Made by a program: the position numbers and the translations under genes. DNA of 64,000 nt from Streptomyces sp. NBC_01803 (GTDB taxonomy: Bacteria > Actinomycetota > Actinomycetes > Streptomycetales > Streptomycetaceae): assembly GCF_035917415.1 (NCBI RefSeq), contig NZ_CP109073.1, forward strand, positions 4,014,501 to 4,078,500, in the 5' to 3' direction. This document shows positions 9,052 to 18,339 of the stretch, in pieces (within the stretch, counting starts at the first letter, position 1; every line of letters starts with the position of its first letter). Below the pieces are notes generated by a model, which saw only the letters and a program-made list of their open reading frames with translations, was not told the origin of the DNA and made no database searches.

Positions 9052-9056
9052 CCGCC

Positions 9057-9980
9057 ATGGGACGCTATGTCGTCCGGCGCCTGCTCCAGATGATCCCGGT
9101 CTTCATCGGCGCCACCTTCCTGATCTTCGTCATGGTGTACGCGCTCGGCGATCCGGTCTCCGCGCTCTTCGGCGACCGGGGCCCCGACCCGGCCACCGCC
9201 AAGGCGCTGCGCGAGGAGTTCAACCTCGACAAGCCCGTCTGGCAGCAGTACCTGCTCTACATGGGCAAGATCTTCACCGGCGACTTCGGTACCGCCTTCA
9301 ACGGGGAGCCGGTGACCGCGCTGATGGACCGGGCGTTCCCGATCAGCTTCCGGCTGATGGTGATCGCGCTCGTCTTCGAGATGCTCATCGGGATCGCGCT
9401 CGGGGTCATCACCGGCCTGCGGCGCGGTCGTTCGCTGGACACCTCGGTGCTGGTCCTCACCCTCGCCGTCATCGCGGTCCCCACCTTCGTGCTCGGCACC
9501 ACGGCGCAGTACTTCCTCGGCGTCGAGTTCGGCTGGATCGACCCGGCCGTCAGCCCCGAGGCGCGGTTCGACGAGCTGATCGTCCCCGGGCTCATCCTCT
9601 CCCTCGTCTCGCTCGCCTATGTCACCCGCCTGACCAGGACCTCCGTCGCCGAGAACACCCGGGCCGACTACATCCGCACCGCCGTCGCCAAGGGCCTGCC
9701 GCGCCGCCGGGTGACCGTCCGCCACCTGCTGCGCAACTCCCTGATCCCCGTGGTCACCTACCTCGGCGCCGATGTCGGCACGCTGATGGCCGGCGCCATC
9801 GTCACCGAGCGGATCTTCAACATCCAGGGCGTCGGCTACCAGCTCTACCAGGGCATCCTGCGGCAGAACTCGCCCACCGTCGTCGGCTTCGTGGTCGTCC
9901 TGGTGCTGATCTTCCTGCTCGCCAACCTGCTCGTCGACGTGCTGTACGCCGTGCTCGATCCGCGGATCCGCTATGCCTGA
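9057..9980 (+). CDS. Peptide ABC transporter permease, DppB/OppB type (importer 2)
   Basis: Predicted 307-residue channel subunit. The N-terminus MGRYVVRRLLQMIPVF is identical to that of the importer 1 permease, and the coupling loop reads YIRTAVAKGLPRRRVTVRHL followed by LRNSLIPVVTYLGADVG. About six hydrophobic segments are visible. The ATG at 9057 follows the lipoprotein stop by 5 bases. The gene ends by overlapping the next start by 8 bases (ATGCCTGA), the same junction as in importer 1. Confidence 0.92.
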   Translation: MGRYVVRRLLQMIPVFIGATFLIFVMVYALGDPVSALFGDRGPDPATAKALREEFNLDKPVWQQYLLYMGKIFTGDFGTAFNGEPVTALMDRAFPISFRLMVIALVFEMLIGIALGVITGLRRGRSLDTSVLVLTLAVIAVPTFVLGTTAQYFLGVEFGWIDPAVSPEARFDELIVPGLILSLVSLAYVTRLTRTSVAENTRADYIRTAVAKGLPRRRVTVRHLLRNSLIPVVTYLGADVGTLMAGAIVTERIFNIQGVGYQLYQGILRQNSPTVVGFVVVLVLIFLLANLLVDVLYAVLDPRIRYA

Positions 9981-10923
9981 CCAGGAGCAGCCGTCCGCGC
10001 GGCCTTTCGGGGCGCAGGAGGACGCCGCCGCCCGGGCCGTGTCCGCCGGCACCGCGACGCCGGAGCCCGGAGCGGCCCGCAGCCTGTGGGGCGACGCCTG
10101 GCACGATCTGCGGCGCGACCCGGTCTTCATCGTCTCGGCACTGCTGATCGTCTTCCTCATCCTGATCTCGCTCTGGCCGGGGCTCATCGCGAGTGAGGAC
10201 CCGCAGCGCTGCCAGCTCGGCCGCTCGCTCCAGGGCCCCACGTCCGGGCACTGGTTCGGCTTCGACACCCAGGGCTGCGACGTCTACACCCGCACGGTGC
10301 ACGGTGCCCGCGCCTCCATCGCGGTCGGCGTCTGCGCCACCCTGGGGGTGGCGCTGCTCGGCGCGGTGGTCGGCGGCCTGGCCGGGTTCCTCGGCGCCTT
10401 CTGGGACACGCTGCTCTCCCGCCTGACCGATGTCTTCTTCGGCATCCCGATGGTGCTGGGCGCCATCGTCTTCCTGAGCATGATCACGCTGTCCGGGATC
10501 TGGCCCGTGGTCCTGGTCATCGCCGCGCTCGGCTGGCCGCAGATCGCCCGCATCGCCCGGGGCTCGGTCATCACCGCCGCGCGGAACGACTACGTGCACG
10601 CCGCCCGCGCGCTCGGAGCGAGCAACACCCGGATGCTGCTGCGGCACATCACCCCCAACGCGGTCGCGCCGGTCATCGTGATGGCGACGATCATGCTGGG
10701 CACGTTCATCGCCCTGGAGGCCACCCTCAGCTACCTCGGCGTCGGCCTGCGCCCCCCCACGGTCTCCTGGGGCGTGGACATCTCGGCGGCCTCGGACGGC
10801 ATGCAGTTCCGCAACGCGCCGCACATCCTGCTCTATCCGGCCGCCGCGCTCAGCGTCACCGTGCTGGCCTTCATCATGCTCGGCGACGCGGTCCGGGACG
10901 CGCTCGATCCCAAGCTCCGTTGA
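9973..10923 (+). CDS. Peptide ABC transporter permease, DppC/OppC type (importer 2)
   Basis: Predicted 316-residue permease with a hydrophilic N-terminal tail of about 55 residues and then membrane helices. Features include the periplasmic-side block HWFGFDTQGCDVYTRTVHGA and the coupling loop YVHAARALGASNTRMLLRHI before TPNAVAPVIV. The C-terminus is DAVRDALDPKLR, as in the tandem copy. Two cysteines in the external loop (CQLGRS and QGCDVY) are absent from the importer 1 protein and could form a disulfide; that is inference only. Confidence 0.92.
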   Translation: MPDQEQPSARPFGAQEDAAARAVSAGTATPEPGAARSLWGDAWHDLRRDPVFIVSALLIVFLILISLWPGLIASEDPQRCQLGRSLQGPTSGHWFGFDTQGCDVYTRTVHGARASIAVGVCATLGVALLGAVVGGLAGFLGAFWDTLLSRLTDVFFGIPMVLGAIVFLSMITLSGIWPVVLVIAALGWPQIARIARGSVITAARNDYVHAARALGASNTRMLLRHITPNAVAPVIVMATIMLGTFIALEATLSYLGVGLRPPTVSWGVDISAASDGMQFRNAPHILLYPAAALSVTVLAFIMLGDAVRDALDPKLR

Positions 10924-10958
10924 CCGCGGAAGATCGGCGAACCGACGAAAGGAACGTG

Positions 10959-11939
10959 ATGCTCCTCGACGTGCGCGATCTGCGCGTGGAGTTCCGCACC
11001 CGGGACGGGGTCGTGGGCGCGGTCAACGGCGTCAGCTACTCGGTGGACGCGGGTGAGACGCTGGCGGTGCTGGGCGAGTCCGGCTCGGGGAAGTCGGTGA
11101 CCGCGCAGGCCGTGATGGGCATCCTGGACTCGCCGCCCGGCCGCGTCGCCGGTGGCGAGATCCGCTTCCAAGGCCGTGACCTGCTGACGCTCGGGCGGGA
11201 GGAACGGCGGCGGATCCGTGGCGAGAAGATGGCGATGATCTTCCAGGACGCGCTGTCCGCGCTGAACCCGGTGCTGTCGGTGGGGTATCAGCTGGGTGAG
11301 ATGTTCCGGGTGCACCGGGGGATGTCGCGCAAGGACGCCAGGGCGAAGGCGATCGAGCTGATGGACCGGGTCCGCATCCCGGCGGCGAGGGAGCGGGTGA
11401 ACGACTATCCGCATCAGTTCTCCGGCGGCATGCGCCAGCGCATCATGATCGCGATGGCGCTCGCCCTCGAACCCGAGCTGATCATCGCGGACGAGCCGAC
11501 GACGGCGCTGGACGTCACGGTGCAGGCCCAGGTGATGGACCTGCTGGCGGAGCTCCAGCGCGAGTACCGGATGGGGCTCATCCTCATCACGCACGACCTG
11601 GGCGTGGTGGCGGACGTGGCCGACAGGATCGCGGTGATGTACGCGGGCCGGATCGTGGAGAACGCCCCCGTGCACGAGCTGTACAAGCGGCCGGCCCACC
11701 CGTACACCAAGGGCCTGCTGGAATCCATCCCGCGCCTGGACCACAAGGGGAAGGAACTGCTCGCGATCAAGGGGCTTCCCCCCAACCTGCTGCACATCCC
11801 GGCCGGCTGCCCCTTCCACCCCCGCTGCCCGCGGGCGCGGGACGTGTGCCGGCACGATCCGCGGCCGCCGCTGTACGAGGAGGTCGGTCCCGGCCGGTCG
11901 AGTGCCTGTCACTTCTGGAAGGAGACGATCGGTGAGTGA
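10959..11939 (+). CDS. Peptide ABC transporter ATPase, DppD/OppD type (importer 2)
   Basis: Predicted 326-residue ATPase. Walker A GESGSGKS, signature FSGGMRQR, Walker [13 protein letters not shown], switch LITHDLGVV and the C-terminal cysteine-containing extension ([14 protein letters not shown]) are all present. The ATG at 10959 is selected because GAAAGGA ends 5 bases before it; the GTG at 10956 and a TTG at 10920 are less likely. The central half is nearly identical in DNA to the gene at 5160, whereas the ends diverge. Its stop overlaps the next gene by 8 bases (GTGAGTGA). Confidence 0.91.
   Translation: MLLDVRDLRVEFRTRDGVVGAVNGVSYSVDAGETLAVLGESGSGKSVTAQAVMGILDSPPGRVAGGEIRFQGRDLLTLGREERRRIRGEKMAMIFQDALSALNPVLSVGYQLGEMFRVHRGMSRKDARAKAIELMDRVRIPAARERVNDYPHQFSGGMRQRIMIAMALALEPELIIADEPTTALDVTVQAQVMDLLAELQREYRMGLILITHDLGVVADVADRIAVMYAGRIVENAPVHELYKRPAHPYTKGLLESIPRLDHKGKELLAIKGLPPNLLHIPAGCPFHPRCPRARDVCRHDPRPPLYEEVGPGRSSACHFWKETIGE
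11232..11458 (+). repeat. 227-bp tract identical to 5472-5698 (copy 2)
   Basis: Second copy of the identical tract described at 5472, in the same codon positions of the paralogous ATPase gene. Flanking sequence diverges at many synonymous sites, which places clear edges on the homogenised segment. Confidence 0.9.
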
Positions 11940-12975
11940 CCGCCCGCGCCGGGAGGCGATCCTGGAGGTGCGCGACCTGGTCAAGCACTTCCCGCTGACC
12001 CAGGGTGTCGTGTTCCGGCGGCAGATCGGGGCGGTCCAGGCGGTCGACGGGGTGTCGTTCGACCTGCACCCCGGCGAGACGCTCGGGATCGTGGGGGAGT
12101 CGGGGTGCGGCAAGTCCACCGTGGCGAAGCTGTTGATGAATCTGGAAAGGCCGACGGCCGGTCACATCCGCTACAAGGGCGAGGACATCTCAAAGCTTTC
12201 CGGGCGGGCTTTGAAGGCGGTGCGGCGCAATATCCAGATGGTGTTCCAGGACCCCTATACCTCGCTGAATCCGAGGATGACGGTCGGGGACATCGTGGGG
12301 GAGCCGTTCGAGATCCATCCCGAGGTGGCGCCGAAGGGCGACCGGCGCCGCAAGGTGCGGGAGCTGCTCGATGTGGTGGGGCTGAATCCCGAATATGTGA
12401 ACCGCTATCCGCACCAGTTCTCCGGCGGACAGCGGCAGCGCATCGGCATCGCCCGGGGCCTCGCGCTCAACCCGGAGATCATCGTGGCCGACGAGCCGGT
12501 CTCGGCGCTCGACGTCTCGGTGCAGGCCCAGGTGATCAACCTGATGGAGCGATTGCAGGACGAGTTTGACCTGTCCTATATGTTCATCGCCCATGATCTG
12601 TCGATTGTGCGGCACATTTCCGACCGGGTCGGGGTGATGTATCTAGGGAAGATCGTGGAAATCGGGACGGATCTCGCGATCTATGAGCACCCCACGCATC
12701 CGTACACGCAGGCACTGCTGTCGGCCGTTCCCGTGCCGGATCCGGCGCTGAGTCACCGCCGGGAGCGCATCATTCTCGCCGGAGATGTGCCTTCTCCAGC
12801 CAATCCGCCCTCCGGCTGCCGTTTCAGGACGCGCTGCTGGAAAGCTCAGCAGCTCTGCGCGGACGTGGAGCCGCCCCTGGCGGTGCCCGTCGAGTTCGCG
12901 CGGGCGACCGGGCCTGTCGCACATCCCTCCGCCTGCCACTTCGCGGAGGAGAAACGGCGTGTGGCGCACATGTGA
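11932..12975 (+). CDS. Peptide ABC transporter ATPase, DppF/OppF type (importer 2)
   Basis: Predicted 347-residue ATPase. Walker A GESGCGKS, signature FSGGQRQR, Walker [13 protein letters not shown], switch [11 protein letters not shown] and the C-terminal extension [12 protein letters not shown] are visible. The GTG at 11932 has GGAAGGAG (11917-11924) 7 bases upstream and overlaps the preceding stop. From about 12120 to 12720 the codons use more A and T at third positions (for example aatctggaaagg, tcaaagctttcc) than the paralogue at 6187, a local compositional shift worth noting. Last gene of importer 2, followed by a terminator. Confidence 0.92.
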   Translation: MSDRPRREAILEVRDLVKHFPLTQGVVFRRQIGAVQAVDGVSFDLHPGETLGIVGESGCGKSTVAKLLMNLERPTAGHIRYKGEDISKLSGRALKAVRRNIQMVFQDPYTSLNPRMTVGDIVGEPFEIHPEVAPKGDRRRKVRELLDVVGLNPEYVNRYPHQFSGGQRQRIGIARGLALNPEIIVADEPVSALDVSVQAQVINLMERLQDEFDLSYMFIAHDLSIVRHISDRVGVMYLGKIVEIGTDLAIYEHPTHPYTQALLSAVPVPDPALSHRRERIILAGDVPSPANPPSGCRFRTRCWKAQQLCADVEPPLAVPVEFARATGPVAHPSACHFAEEKRRVAHM

Positions 12976-13317
12976 GGTGCACCGGGGCGACGCGGACCCA
13001 ATGGCCGCGCCGCCCCGGTCTACGGCACCCGCACGGCCGTACCGCCTCAGTCTGGGACGTTCGCATATCGGTATAGGGTCTTGGGTGTTGCTGCCTTGTT
13101 AACAGGCGCGGTCGCACCTTGTCGGCACATTTCGTGATGCCCTGAGATCGCGTCAAGCACGTTCGCGTGTCAATCCGCACAACCTTGGCTCACCAATTGA
13201 CCGTCATAGGTTTATACCACCGCTATCCCTTGACGGGAATCTCTGCGTTTTGCCACAGTCGCGATCTACTCGCATCACACGGCATGTCCACACAGTCGCA
13301 GGGGAGTTGGGGGAGAC
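12976..13317. promoter_or_regulatory. Intergenic region between importer 2 and bldK (bldK promoter region)
   Basis: This 342-base gap has no credible gene. It starts with the terminator of importer 2 (12981-13019), then holds an AT-richer region with the palindrome TGTTAACA (13097-13104) and two TTGAC-type hexamers (TTGACC 13197-13202, TTGACG 13230-13235). Neither hexamer has a good -10 at 16-18 bases. The bldK promoter must lie here, but I cannot place it. AGGGGAG (13302-13308) is the likely ribosome binding site of the next gene. Confidence 0.5.
12981..13019 (+). terminator. Terminator of importer 2 operon
   Basis: Stem of 15 bp with one mismatch (12981-12995 with 13005-13019; A12990 faces C13010) and a 9-base loop, starting 5 bases after the stop codon. 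Confidence 0.8.
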
Positions 13318-14292
13318 ATGGTGCCCAGCGAAACCCGGGCCGTCGAAGCCGAACTGGTCGGCCGCTCGCCGGGGCAGCTCATCTGGCGACGCTTCCGCCG
13401 CGACCGCGTCGGCGTCATATCCGCTTTTGTCGTGCTGTTCTTCTTTCTGGCCGGTCTGTGCGCGCCGCTCATCTCGAAGCTCTACGGCAAGGACCCGTAC
13501 ACACGCTACGGCCAGATCGAGAGCGGGCTGCTGAACGGCTTCGGCTATCCCGTCAAACCGAATGGCGGGATGGACGGCGAATTCTGGTTCGGTCTCGAAC
13601 CGTTCCTCGGCCGGGATGTATTCACGCAGCTTCTCTACGGAATCCGCACATCCCTGCTGATCGCTCTGGCGGTCACCGTGCTGGCCACGCTGACCGCCAT
13701 CGTGCTGGGCATCGCGGCCGGATATCTGGGCGGGCGCTGGGACTTCTTCATCAGCCGTTTCATCGACCTGCTGATGGCTTTCCCCCAGCAGCTCTTCTTC
13801 GTCGCGTTCCTGCCCATCGTCGCCACGCTGTTCGTCGATCCCCGCGAGGAGACCCCCACCTGGGTGCGGGTGGTCTCCATCATCGCGGTGCTCTGGGTCC
13901 TCGGCTGGATGACGCTGGGCCGGATCCTGCGCGGCGCCACCCTCGCCCTGCGGGAGCGGGAGTTCGTCGAGGCGGCCAAGGTGAGTGGGGCGTCGCCCTG
14001 GCGGATCATCCGCAAGGAGCTGCTGCCGAACGTGGTCTCGCCGATCCTCGTCCAGGCCACCTACATGCTGCCCAACTTCGTGACCACCGCGGCGGCGCTG
14101 TCCTTCCTCGGCGTCGGCCTGGTCGAGCCGACGCCCGACTGGGGCCGGATGTTCGCCATCGGCGCGGAGGTCTACGAAGCCGACATCACCTACATGTTCT
14201 TCCCCGGGGTCTCGATGGTGATCTTCGTCGTCGCCTTCAACCTCCTCGGGGACTCGGTCCGCGACGCCTTCGACCCGAAGTCGCACCGCTGA
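13318..14292 (+). CDS. bldKA: Oligopeptide ABC transporter permease, BldKA-like
   Basis: Predicted 324-residue DppC/OppC-type permease with an N-terminal OppC segment (QLIWRRFRRDRVGVISAFVV) and about six membrane helices. The coupling loop is FVEAAKVSGASPWRIIRKEL followed by LPNVVSPILV. The gene opens an operon whose order (DppC-type permease, lipoprotein, DppB-type permease, two ATPases) is that of bldKABCDE and differs from the two upstream importers, where the lipoprotein comes first. In S. coelicolor BldK imports an extracellular oligopeptide signal needed for aerial hyphae and also takes up peptide antibiotics such as bialaphos. The identification rests on order, size and sequence type. 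Confidence 0.8.
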   Translation: MVPSETRAVEAELVGRSPGQLIWRRFRRDRVGVISAFVVLFFFLAGLCAPLISKLYGKDPYTRYGQIESGLLNGFGYPVKPNGGMDGEFWFGLEPFLGRDVFTQLLYGIRTSLLIALAVTVLATLTAIVLGIAAGYLGGRWDFFISRFIDLLMAFPQQLFFVAFLPIVATLFVDPREETPTWVRVVSIIAVLWVLGWMTLGRILRGATLALREREFVEAAKVSGASPWRIIRKELLPNVVSPILVQATYMLPNFVTTAAALSFLGVGLVEPTPDWGRMFAIGAEVYEADITYMFFPGVSMVIFVVAFNLLGDSVRDAFDPKSHR

Positions 14293-14352
14293 CGACGCTC
14301 CGACCCCGACAACGCTCCGACTTCCGACAACGAATGGCAGGTGCCAGGAACC

Positions 14353-16155
14353 ATGAGCCAGAGATCACTGCGCGGAGGGCGCGCCACAGGCGTGACCCTC
14401 GCGCTGGCGGGGGCGTTGATCCTCAGCGCCTGCAGCGGCGGCGGGGGAGGGGACGACGGTGACGGCGAGGAGGTCCCGGGGCCCGAGACGCTGGAGTCCA
14501 TAGCCTTCGGCGACGTCGAGGCGTCCACCGGGCCGGCCGAGGACGTGCCCGGCGCGGAGCCGGGCGGAACGATCCGCGTGCTCCAGGAGACCGGCCCCAA
14601 CCACCTCGACCCGGCGCAGATCTACGTCTCCGACGAGTCCAGCGTCGCCAAGCTTTTCCACCGCGGCCTCACCACCGTCCGGCTGGACAACGACGGCGAC
14701 TACACGGTCGTCGGCGACCTGGCCACCGACTCGGGCGAGGTGTCCGACGGCGGTCGCACCTGGACGTACACGCTCAAGGACGACATCTACTTCAACGACG
14801 GCTCGGAGGTCACCTCCGCCGACGTCCGGCACACCTTCGAGCGGCAGTTCGCCGAATTCATCACCCAGGGACCGACGTTCATCCAGCAGTGGCTGGCGAA
14901 CACCGGCGGCGCCGAGTACCGCGAGCTGCTGCCCGGCGGCCCGTACGAGGGCGACCACCTGCCCGACACCATCCTGGAGACGCCGGACGAGGACACCGTC
15001 GTCTTCCACTTCGAGGAGCCGCAGACCGACCTGCCGTACGCCCTGTCGATGATCGGCTACGCGATCGTCTCCGAGGAGGGCGACACCCAGGAGCAGTACG
15101 ACCAGGAGCCGCTGACCACCGGCCCGTACCAGATCGCGGAGCACCGGCCCGGCCGTTCCATGACGCTGACCAGGAACGAGTACTGGGAGCCGGAGACCGA
15201 CGCGGCCCGCACCGCCTACCCGGACCGGTACGAGCTGACGTTCGGCCACACCACGGACGACTCGACCCAGCGCCTGATGGCCGACAACGGTGACGACCGG
15301 TACGCCATCAGCTTCAACAACGGCGTCGACCCGGCCAACGCGCCCGAGGTCTCCTCCAACGCCGCGTACCAGGAGCGCCTGGTCCAGGGCTACCAGCCCT
15401 ACGTCGCCACCCTCGCGATCAACACCGAGCGGGTGACCGACAAGCGCGTCCGCGAGGCCATCGCCCTCGCGGTGCCGCTCAACGGTGTGCTGAACGCCTA
15501 CGGCGGCACGTTCGGCGGCGAGTACGCCGGCGGCTACATCAGCCCGCTGCTGCCCGGCTACGAGGACGGCTACGACCCGTACGGAAAGCTGGCCACGCCG
15601 CAGGGCGACCCCGAGGCGGCCCGCGCGCTCCTGGAGGAGGCGGACGCGGTCGGCTACCAGCTGAACTACGTCCACCACACCGCGACCGAGGACTCCCGCG
15701 CCGCCGTGGCCATCGCCGACGCCCTGGAACAGGCGGGCTTCGACGTCAGCGAGACCGAGGTCCCGCAGGAGACCTACTACGACACGATCGGCGTCGTCGA
15801 CAACGGCTACGACATCTACCGCAGCAACTGGGGCCACGACTGGCTCTCCAGCTCCACGGTGATCCCGCCGCTGTTCGACGGCCGCCAGATCCAGGACGGG
15901 GCCAGCAACTACAGCCACCTCGCCAGCGAAGAGGTGAACGCGGAGATCGACCGCATCCGGAGCATCACGGACCCGGCCGAGGCGGCCACCGCGTGGTTCG
16001 AGCTGAACAAGACGATCCTGGAGGACTACCTCCCGGCCGTCCCGCTCTACTACTACAAGCAGAACATCCTGCACGGCTCCCTCGTCGGTGGCGCGGTCTT
16101 CAACGACGACCTCGGCACCGTGGACATGAACCGGCTGTTCGTCATCCAGGACTAG
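14353..16155 (+). CDS. bldKB: Oligopeptide-binding lipoprotein, BldKB-like
   Basis: Predicted 600-residue solute-binding lipoprotein of family 5, about 50 residues longer than those of importers 1 and 2, consistent with the large BldKB type. The signal peptide ends in a good lipobox, LSAC, with lipid attachment at Cys27, followed by a glycine/acid-rich linker. Conserved blocks include HLDPAQIYVSDESSVAKLF near residue 85 and TWTYTLKDDIYFNDGSEVTS near 140. The ATG at 14353 has AGGAA (14346-14350) just upstream; GTG 14341 is possible but would lengthen the signal. A strong hairpin separates it from bldKC. Its expected role is binding the developmental peptide. Confidence 0.82.
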   Translation: MSQRSLRGGRATGVTLALAGALILSACSGGGGGDDGDGEEVPGPETLESIAFGDVEASTGPAEDVPGAEPGGTIRVLQETGPNHLDPAQIYVSDESSVAKLFHRGLTTVRLDNDGDYTVVGDLATDSGEVSDGGRTWTYTLKDDIYFNDGSEVTSADVRHTFERQFAEFITQGPTFIQQWLANTGGAEYRELLPGGPYEGDHLPDTILETPDEDTVVFHFEEPQTDLPYALSMIGYAIVSEEGDTQEQYDQEPLTTGPYQIAEHRPGRSMTLTRNEYWEPETDAARTAYPDRYELTFGHTTDDSTQRLMADNGDDRYAISFNNGVDPANAPEVSSNAAYQERLVQGYQPYVATLAINTERVTDKRVREAIALAVPLNGVLNAYGGTFGGEYAGGYISPLLPGYEDGYDPYGKLATPQGDPEAARALLEEADAVGYQLNYVHHTATEDSRAAVAIADALEQAGFDVSETEVPQETYYDTIGVVDNGYDIYRSNWGHDWLSSSTVIPPLFDGRQIQDGASNYSHLASEEVNAEIDRIRSITDPAEAATAWFELNKTILEDYLPAVPLYYYKQNILHGSLVGGAVFNDDLGTVDMNRLFVIQD

Positions 16156-16180
16156 CGCGGACGCCCGGAAAGACAGCCCA

Positions 16181-16211
16181 GCGGGTGCCCGCCCACACGG
16201 CGGGCACCCGC
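16181..16211 (+). terminator. Stem-loop between bldKB and bldKC (attenuator)
   Basis: Perfect 13-bp stem (GCGGGTGCCCGCC 16181-16193 with GGCGGGCACCCGC 16199-16211) and a 5-base loop, inside the 95-base gap between lipoprotein and permease genes. Same position relative to the binding-protein gene as the hairpin of importer 1, suggesting that both set the ratio of binding protein to membrane complex. Confidence 0.8.
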
Positions 16212-16250
16212 GCCCCGACTCCGGCCGACTCACCCGAAGGCTGCAACGCG

Positions 16251-17237
16251 ATGCTCCGATTCCTGCTGCGGCGATCACTGGGCGCCCTCGCCATTCTGCT
16301 GATCATCAGCGCCGTCACGTTCTTCCTCTTCTACGCGATCCCGCGCAACCCCGCCCTGCTCGCCTGCGGGAAGAGCTGCACGCCCGATCAACTAGCCATC
16401 GTGGAACGGAACCTGGGCATCGACGACCCCGTCCCTGTCCAGTACTGGGACTACATGACCGGCATCTTCACCGGCCGTGACTTCCCCGCCGGCGACTGCC
16501 CGGCCCCCTGCCTGGGGTACTCCTTCACCAACAACACGCCCGTCCTGGACACCATCCTGGACCGGCTGCCGACCACGATCTCGCTGACCCTCGGCGGCGC
16601 CGTGGTCTTCCTCACCCTCGGCCTGGCCTTCGGCATGCTCGCCGCCTGGCGTCGCGGCACCCTGCTGGACAAGTCGATGAGCTCCACCTCGCTGGTGCTC
16701 AGCTCCCTCCAGATCTACTTCATCGGCCCGCTCGCCCTGGCGGTCTTCGTCTACAACGACGGCGACTTCCACCTCTTCTCGCAGCCGGAGTACGTGCCGT
16801 TCACCGAGGACCCGGGAGGCTGGTTCTCGGGGCTGCTGCTGCCCTGGCTGGTGCTGTCGACGATCTTCACCGCCAACTACACGCGCATGGCCCGCGCGGA
16901 GCTCATCGAGCAGCTCCAGGAGGACCATGTCCGCACCGCCCGGGCCAAGGGCCTGGCCAAGTCCACGGTCTTCTTCCGCTACGCCTGGCGCGGCTCGTTG
17001 ATCCCGATCATCACCATCTTCGGCATCGACCTCGGCTCGCTGTTCGGCGGCGCCATGATCACCGAGGTCACCTTCACCCTGCCCGGCCTCGGCAGGCTCG
17101 CGGTCGACTCCGTGACGCAGTCCAACCTGCCCATGCTCATGGGCGTGATGCTCTTCGCCGCGTTGATGATCGTCCTGTTCAACATCCTCGTCGACGCCTG
17201 CTACGCGCTGATCGACCCGCGCGTCAGGCTGGCCTAG
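16251..17237 (+). CDS. bldKC: Oligopeptide ABC transporter permease, BldKC-like
   Basis: Predicted 328-residue DppB/OppB-type permease. It starts MLRFLLRRSLGALAILLIIS, has a long first external loop with four cysteines (CGKSC and CPAPC), then five further hydrophobic segments and the coupling loop HVRTARAKGLAKSTVFFRYA with GSLIPIITIFG. The ATG at 16251 is preferred because it opens directly into the first membrane segment and has GAAGG (16236-16240) 10 bases upstream. It follows the attenuator hairpin and is followed 11 bases later by the ATPase gene. Confidence 0.82.
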   Translation: MLRFLLRRSLGALAILLIISAVTFFLFYAIPRNPALLACGKSCTPDQLAIVERNLGIDDPVPVQYWDYMTGIFTGRDFPAGDCPAPCLGYSFTNNTPVLDTILDRLPTTISLTLGGAVVFLTLGLAFGMLAAWRRGTLLDKSMSSTSLVLSSLQIYFIGPLALAVFVYNDGDFHLFSQPEYVPFTEDPGGWFSGLLLPWLVLSTIFTANYTRMARAELIEQLQEDHVRTARAKGLAKSTVFFRYAWRGSLIPIITIFGIDLGSLFGGAMITEVTFTLPGLGRLAVDSVTQSNLPMLMGVMLFAALMIVLFNILVDACYALIDPRVRLA

Positions 17238-17248
17238 GAGCGACCCAC

Positions 17249-18313
17249 GTGACCACCATCAGCCCAGCCCCGGGCGGCGGGACGACCGAGGACGGCGCGC
17301 CGTTCCTGTCCGTGCGGGACCTGCGGGTCCACTTCTCCACCGAGGACGGCGTCGTGAAGGCCGTCGACGGACTGTCGTTCGATGTCCGGCGGGGCCGCAC
17401 CCTCGGCATCGTCGGGGAGTCGGGCTCCGGCAAGTCGGTGGCCACGCAGGCCATCCTCGGCCTGCACAGCCCGAAGAACACCACCGTCTCCGGCGGGATC
17501 CACCTGGACGACCAGGAGCTGATCACCGCCACCGAGCGGCAGTTGGAGCGGCTGCGCGGCAACAAGGTGGCGATGATCTTCCAGGACCCGCTCACCGCCC
17601 TCTCGCCCTACCACACCATCGGCCGGCAGATCGGGGAGTCGTTCCGCAAGCATCTGGGCGCCTCCCGGCGCGAGGCGCGGGACCGCGCCATCGAGATGCT
17701 GGGCAAGGTCGGCATCCCCAACCCCCGCCTGCGGGTGGACGACTACCCGCACCAGTTCTCCGGCGGCATGCGGCAGCGGGCGATGATCGCCATGGCGCTG
17801 GTCTGCGACCCGGACCTGCTGATCGCGGACGAGCCGACCACCGCGCTCGACGTCACCGTGCAGGCCCAGATCCTCGACCTGCTCAAGGACCTCCAGCAGG
17901 AGTTCGGCTCCGCGATCATCCTGATCACCCACGACCTCGGCGTGGTCTCCCACATCTCCGACGACGTCGTGGTGATGTACGCGGGCCGCGCCGTCGAGCG
18001 CGGCACCGTGCACGAGGTGCTGCGGCGCCCCGAACACCCCTACACCTGGGGGCTGCTGAGCTCCATGCCCCGGCTGCACGGAGACGTCGACCAGGATCTG
18101 GTGCCCATCGCCGGCACTCCGCCCAGCCTGCTCAGGCCCCCGCCGGGCTGCCCGTTCGAACCCCGCTGCGCGTTCCCCGGCGAGGTGGCCGGCGAGCTCT
18201 CCTGCGCCGCCGACCGCCCGGCGTTGCCCGAGACGCGCGGTGCGGCCTGCCACCTCGGTCCTGAGCAGAAGCGGACCTTCTTCATCGAGCGGATCCAGCC
18301 CCGACTGCGCTAG
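17249..18313 (+). CDS. bldKD: Oligopeptide ABC transporter ATPase, BldKD-like
   Basis: Predicted 354-residue ATPase of DppD/OppD type. Walker A GESGSGKS, signature FSGGMRQR, Walker [13 protein letters not shown] and switch LITHDLGVV are intact. The C-terminal extension has the [11 protein letters not shown] cysteine block and ends with a stretch unlike importers 1 and 2 ([15 protein letters not shown]). The GTG at 17249 has AGGAG (17236-17240) 8 bases upstream. No near-identity to the other ATPase genes is seen at DNA level, so this operon is an older paralogue. Confidence 0.82.
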   Translation: MTTISPAPGGGTTEDGAPFLSVRDLRVHFSTEDGVVKAVDGLSFDVRRGRTLGIVGESGSGKSVATQAILGLHSPKNTTVSGGIHLDDQELITATERQLERLRGNKVAMIFQDPLTALSPYHTIGRQIGESFRKHLGASRREARDRAIEMLGKVGIPNPRLRVDDYPHQFSGGMRQRAMIAMALVCDPDLLIADEPTTALDVTVQAQILDLLKDLQQEFGSAIILITHDLGVVSHISDDVVVMYAGRAVERGTVHEVLRRPEHPYTWGLLSSMPRLHGDVDQDLVPIAGTPPSLLRPPPGCPFEPRCAFPGEVAGELSCAADRPALPETRGAACHLGPEQKRTFFIERIQPRLR

Positions 18314-18339
18314 GGCGGGCCGAGAACGGTTGAGCCAAC

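Noticed and set aside
13197..13235. TTGACC and TTGACG hexamers upstream of the bldK-like operon as promoters
   Set aside because: No acceptable -10 hexamer lies 16-18 bases downstream of either, so I recorded the region but not a promoter.
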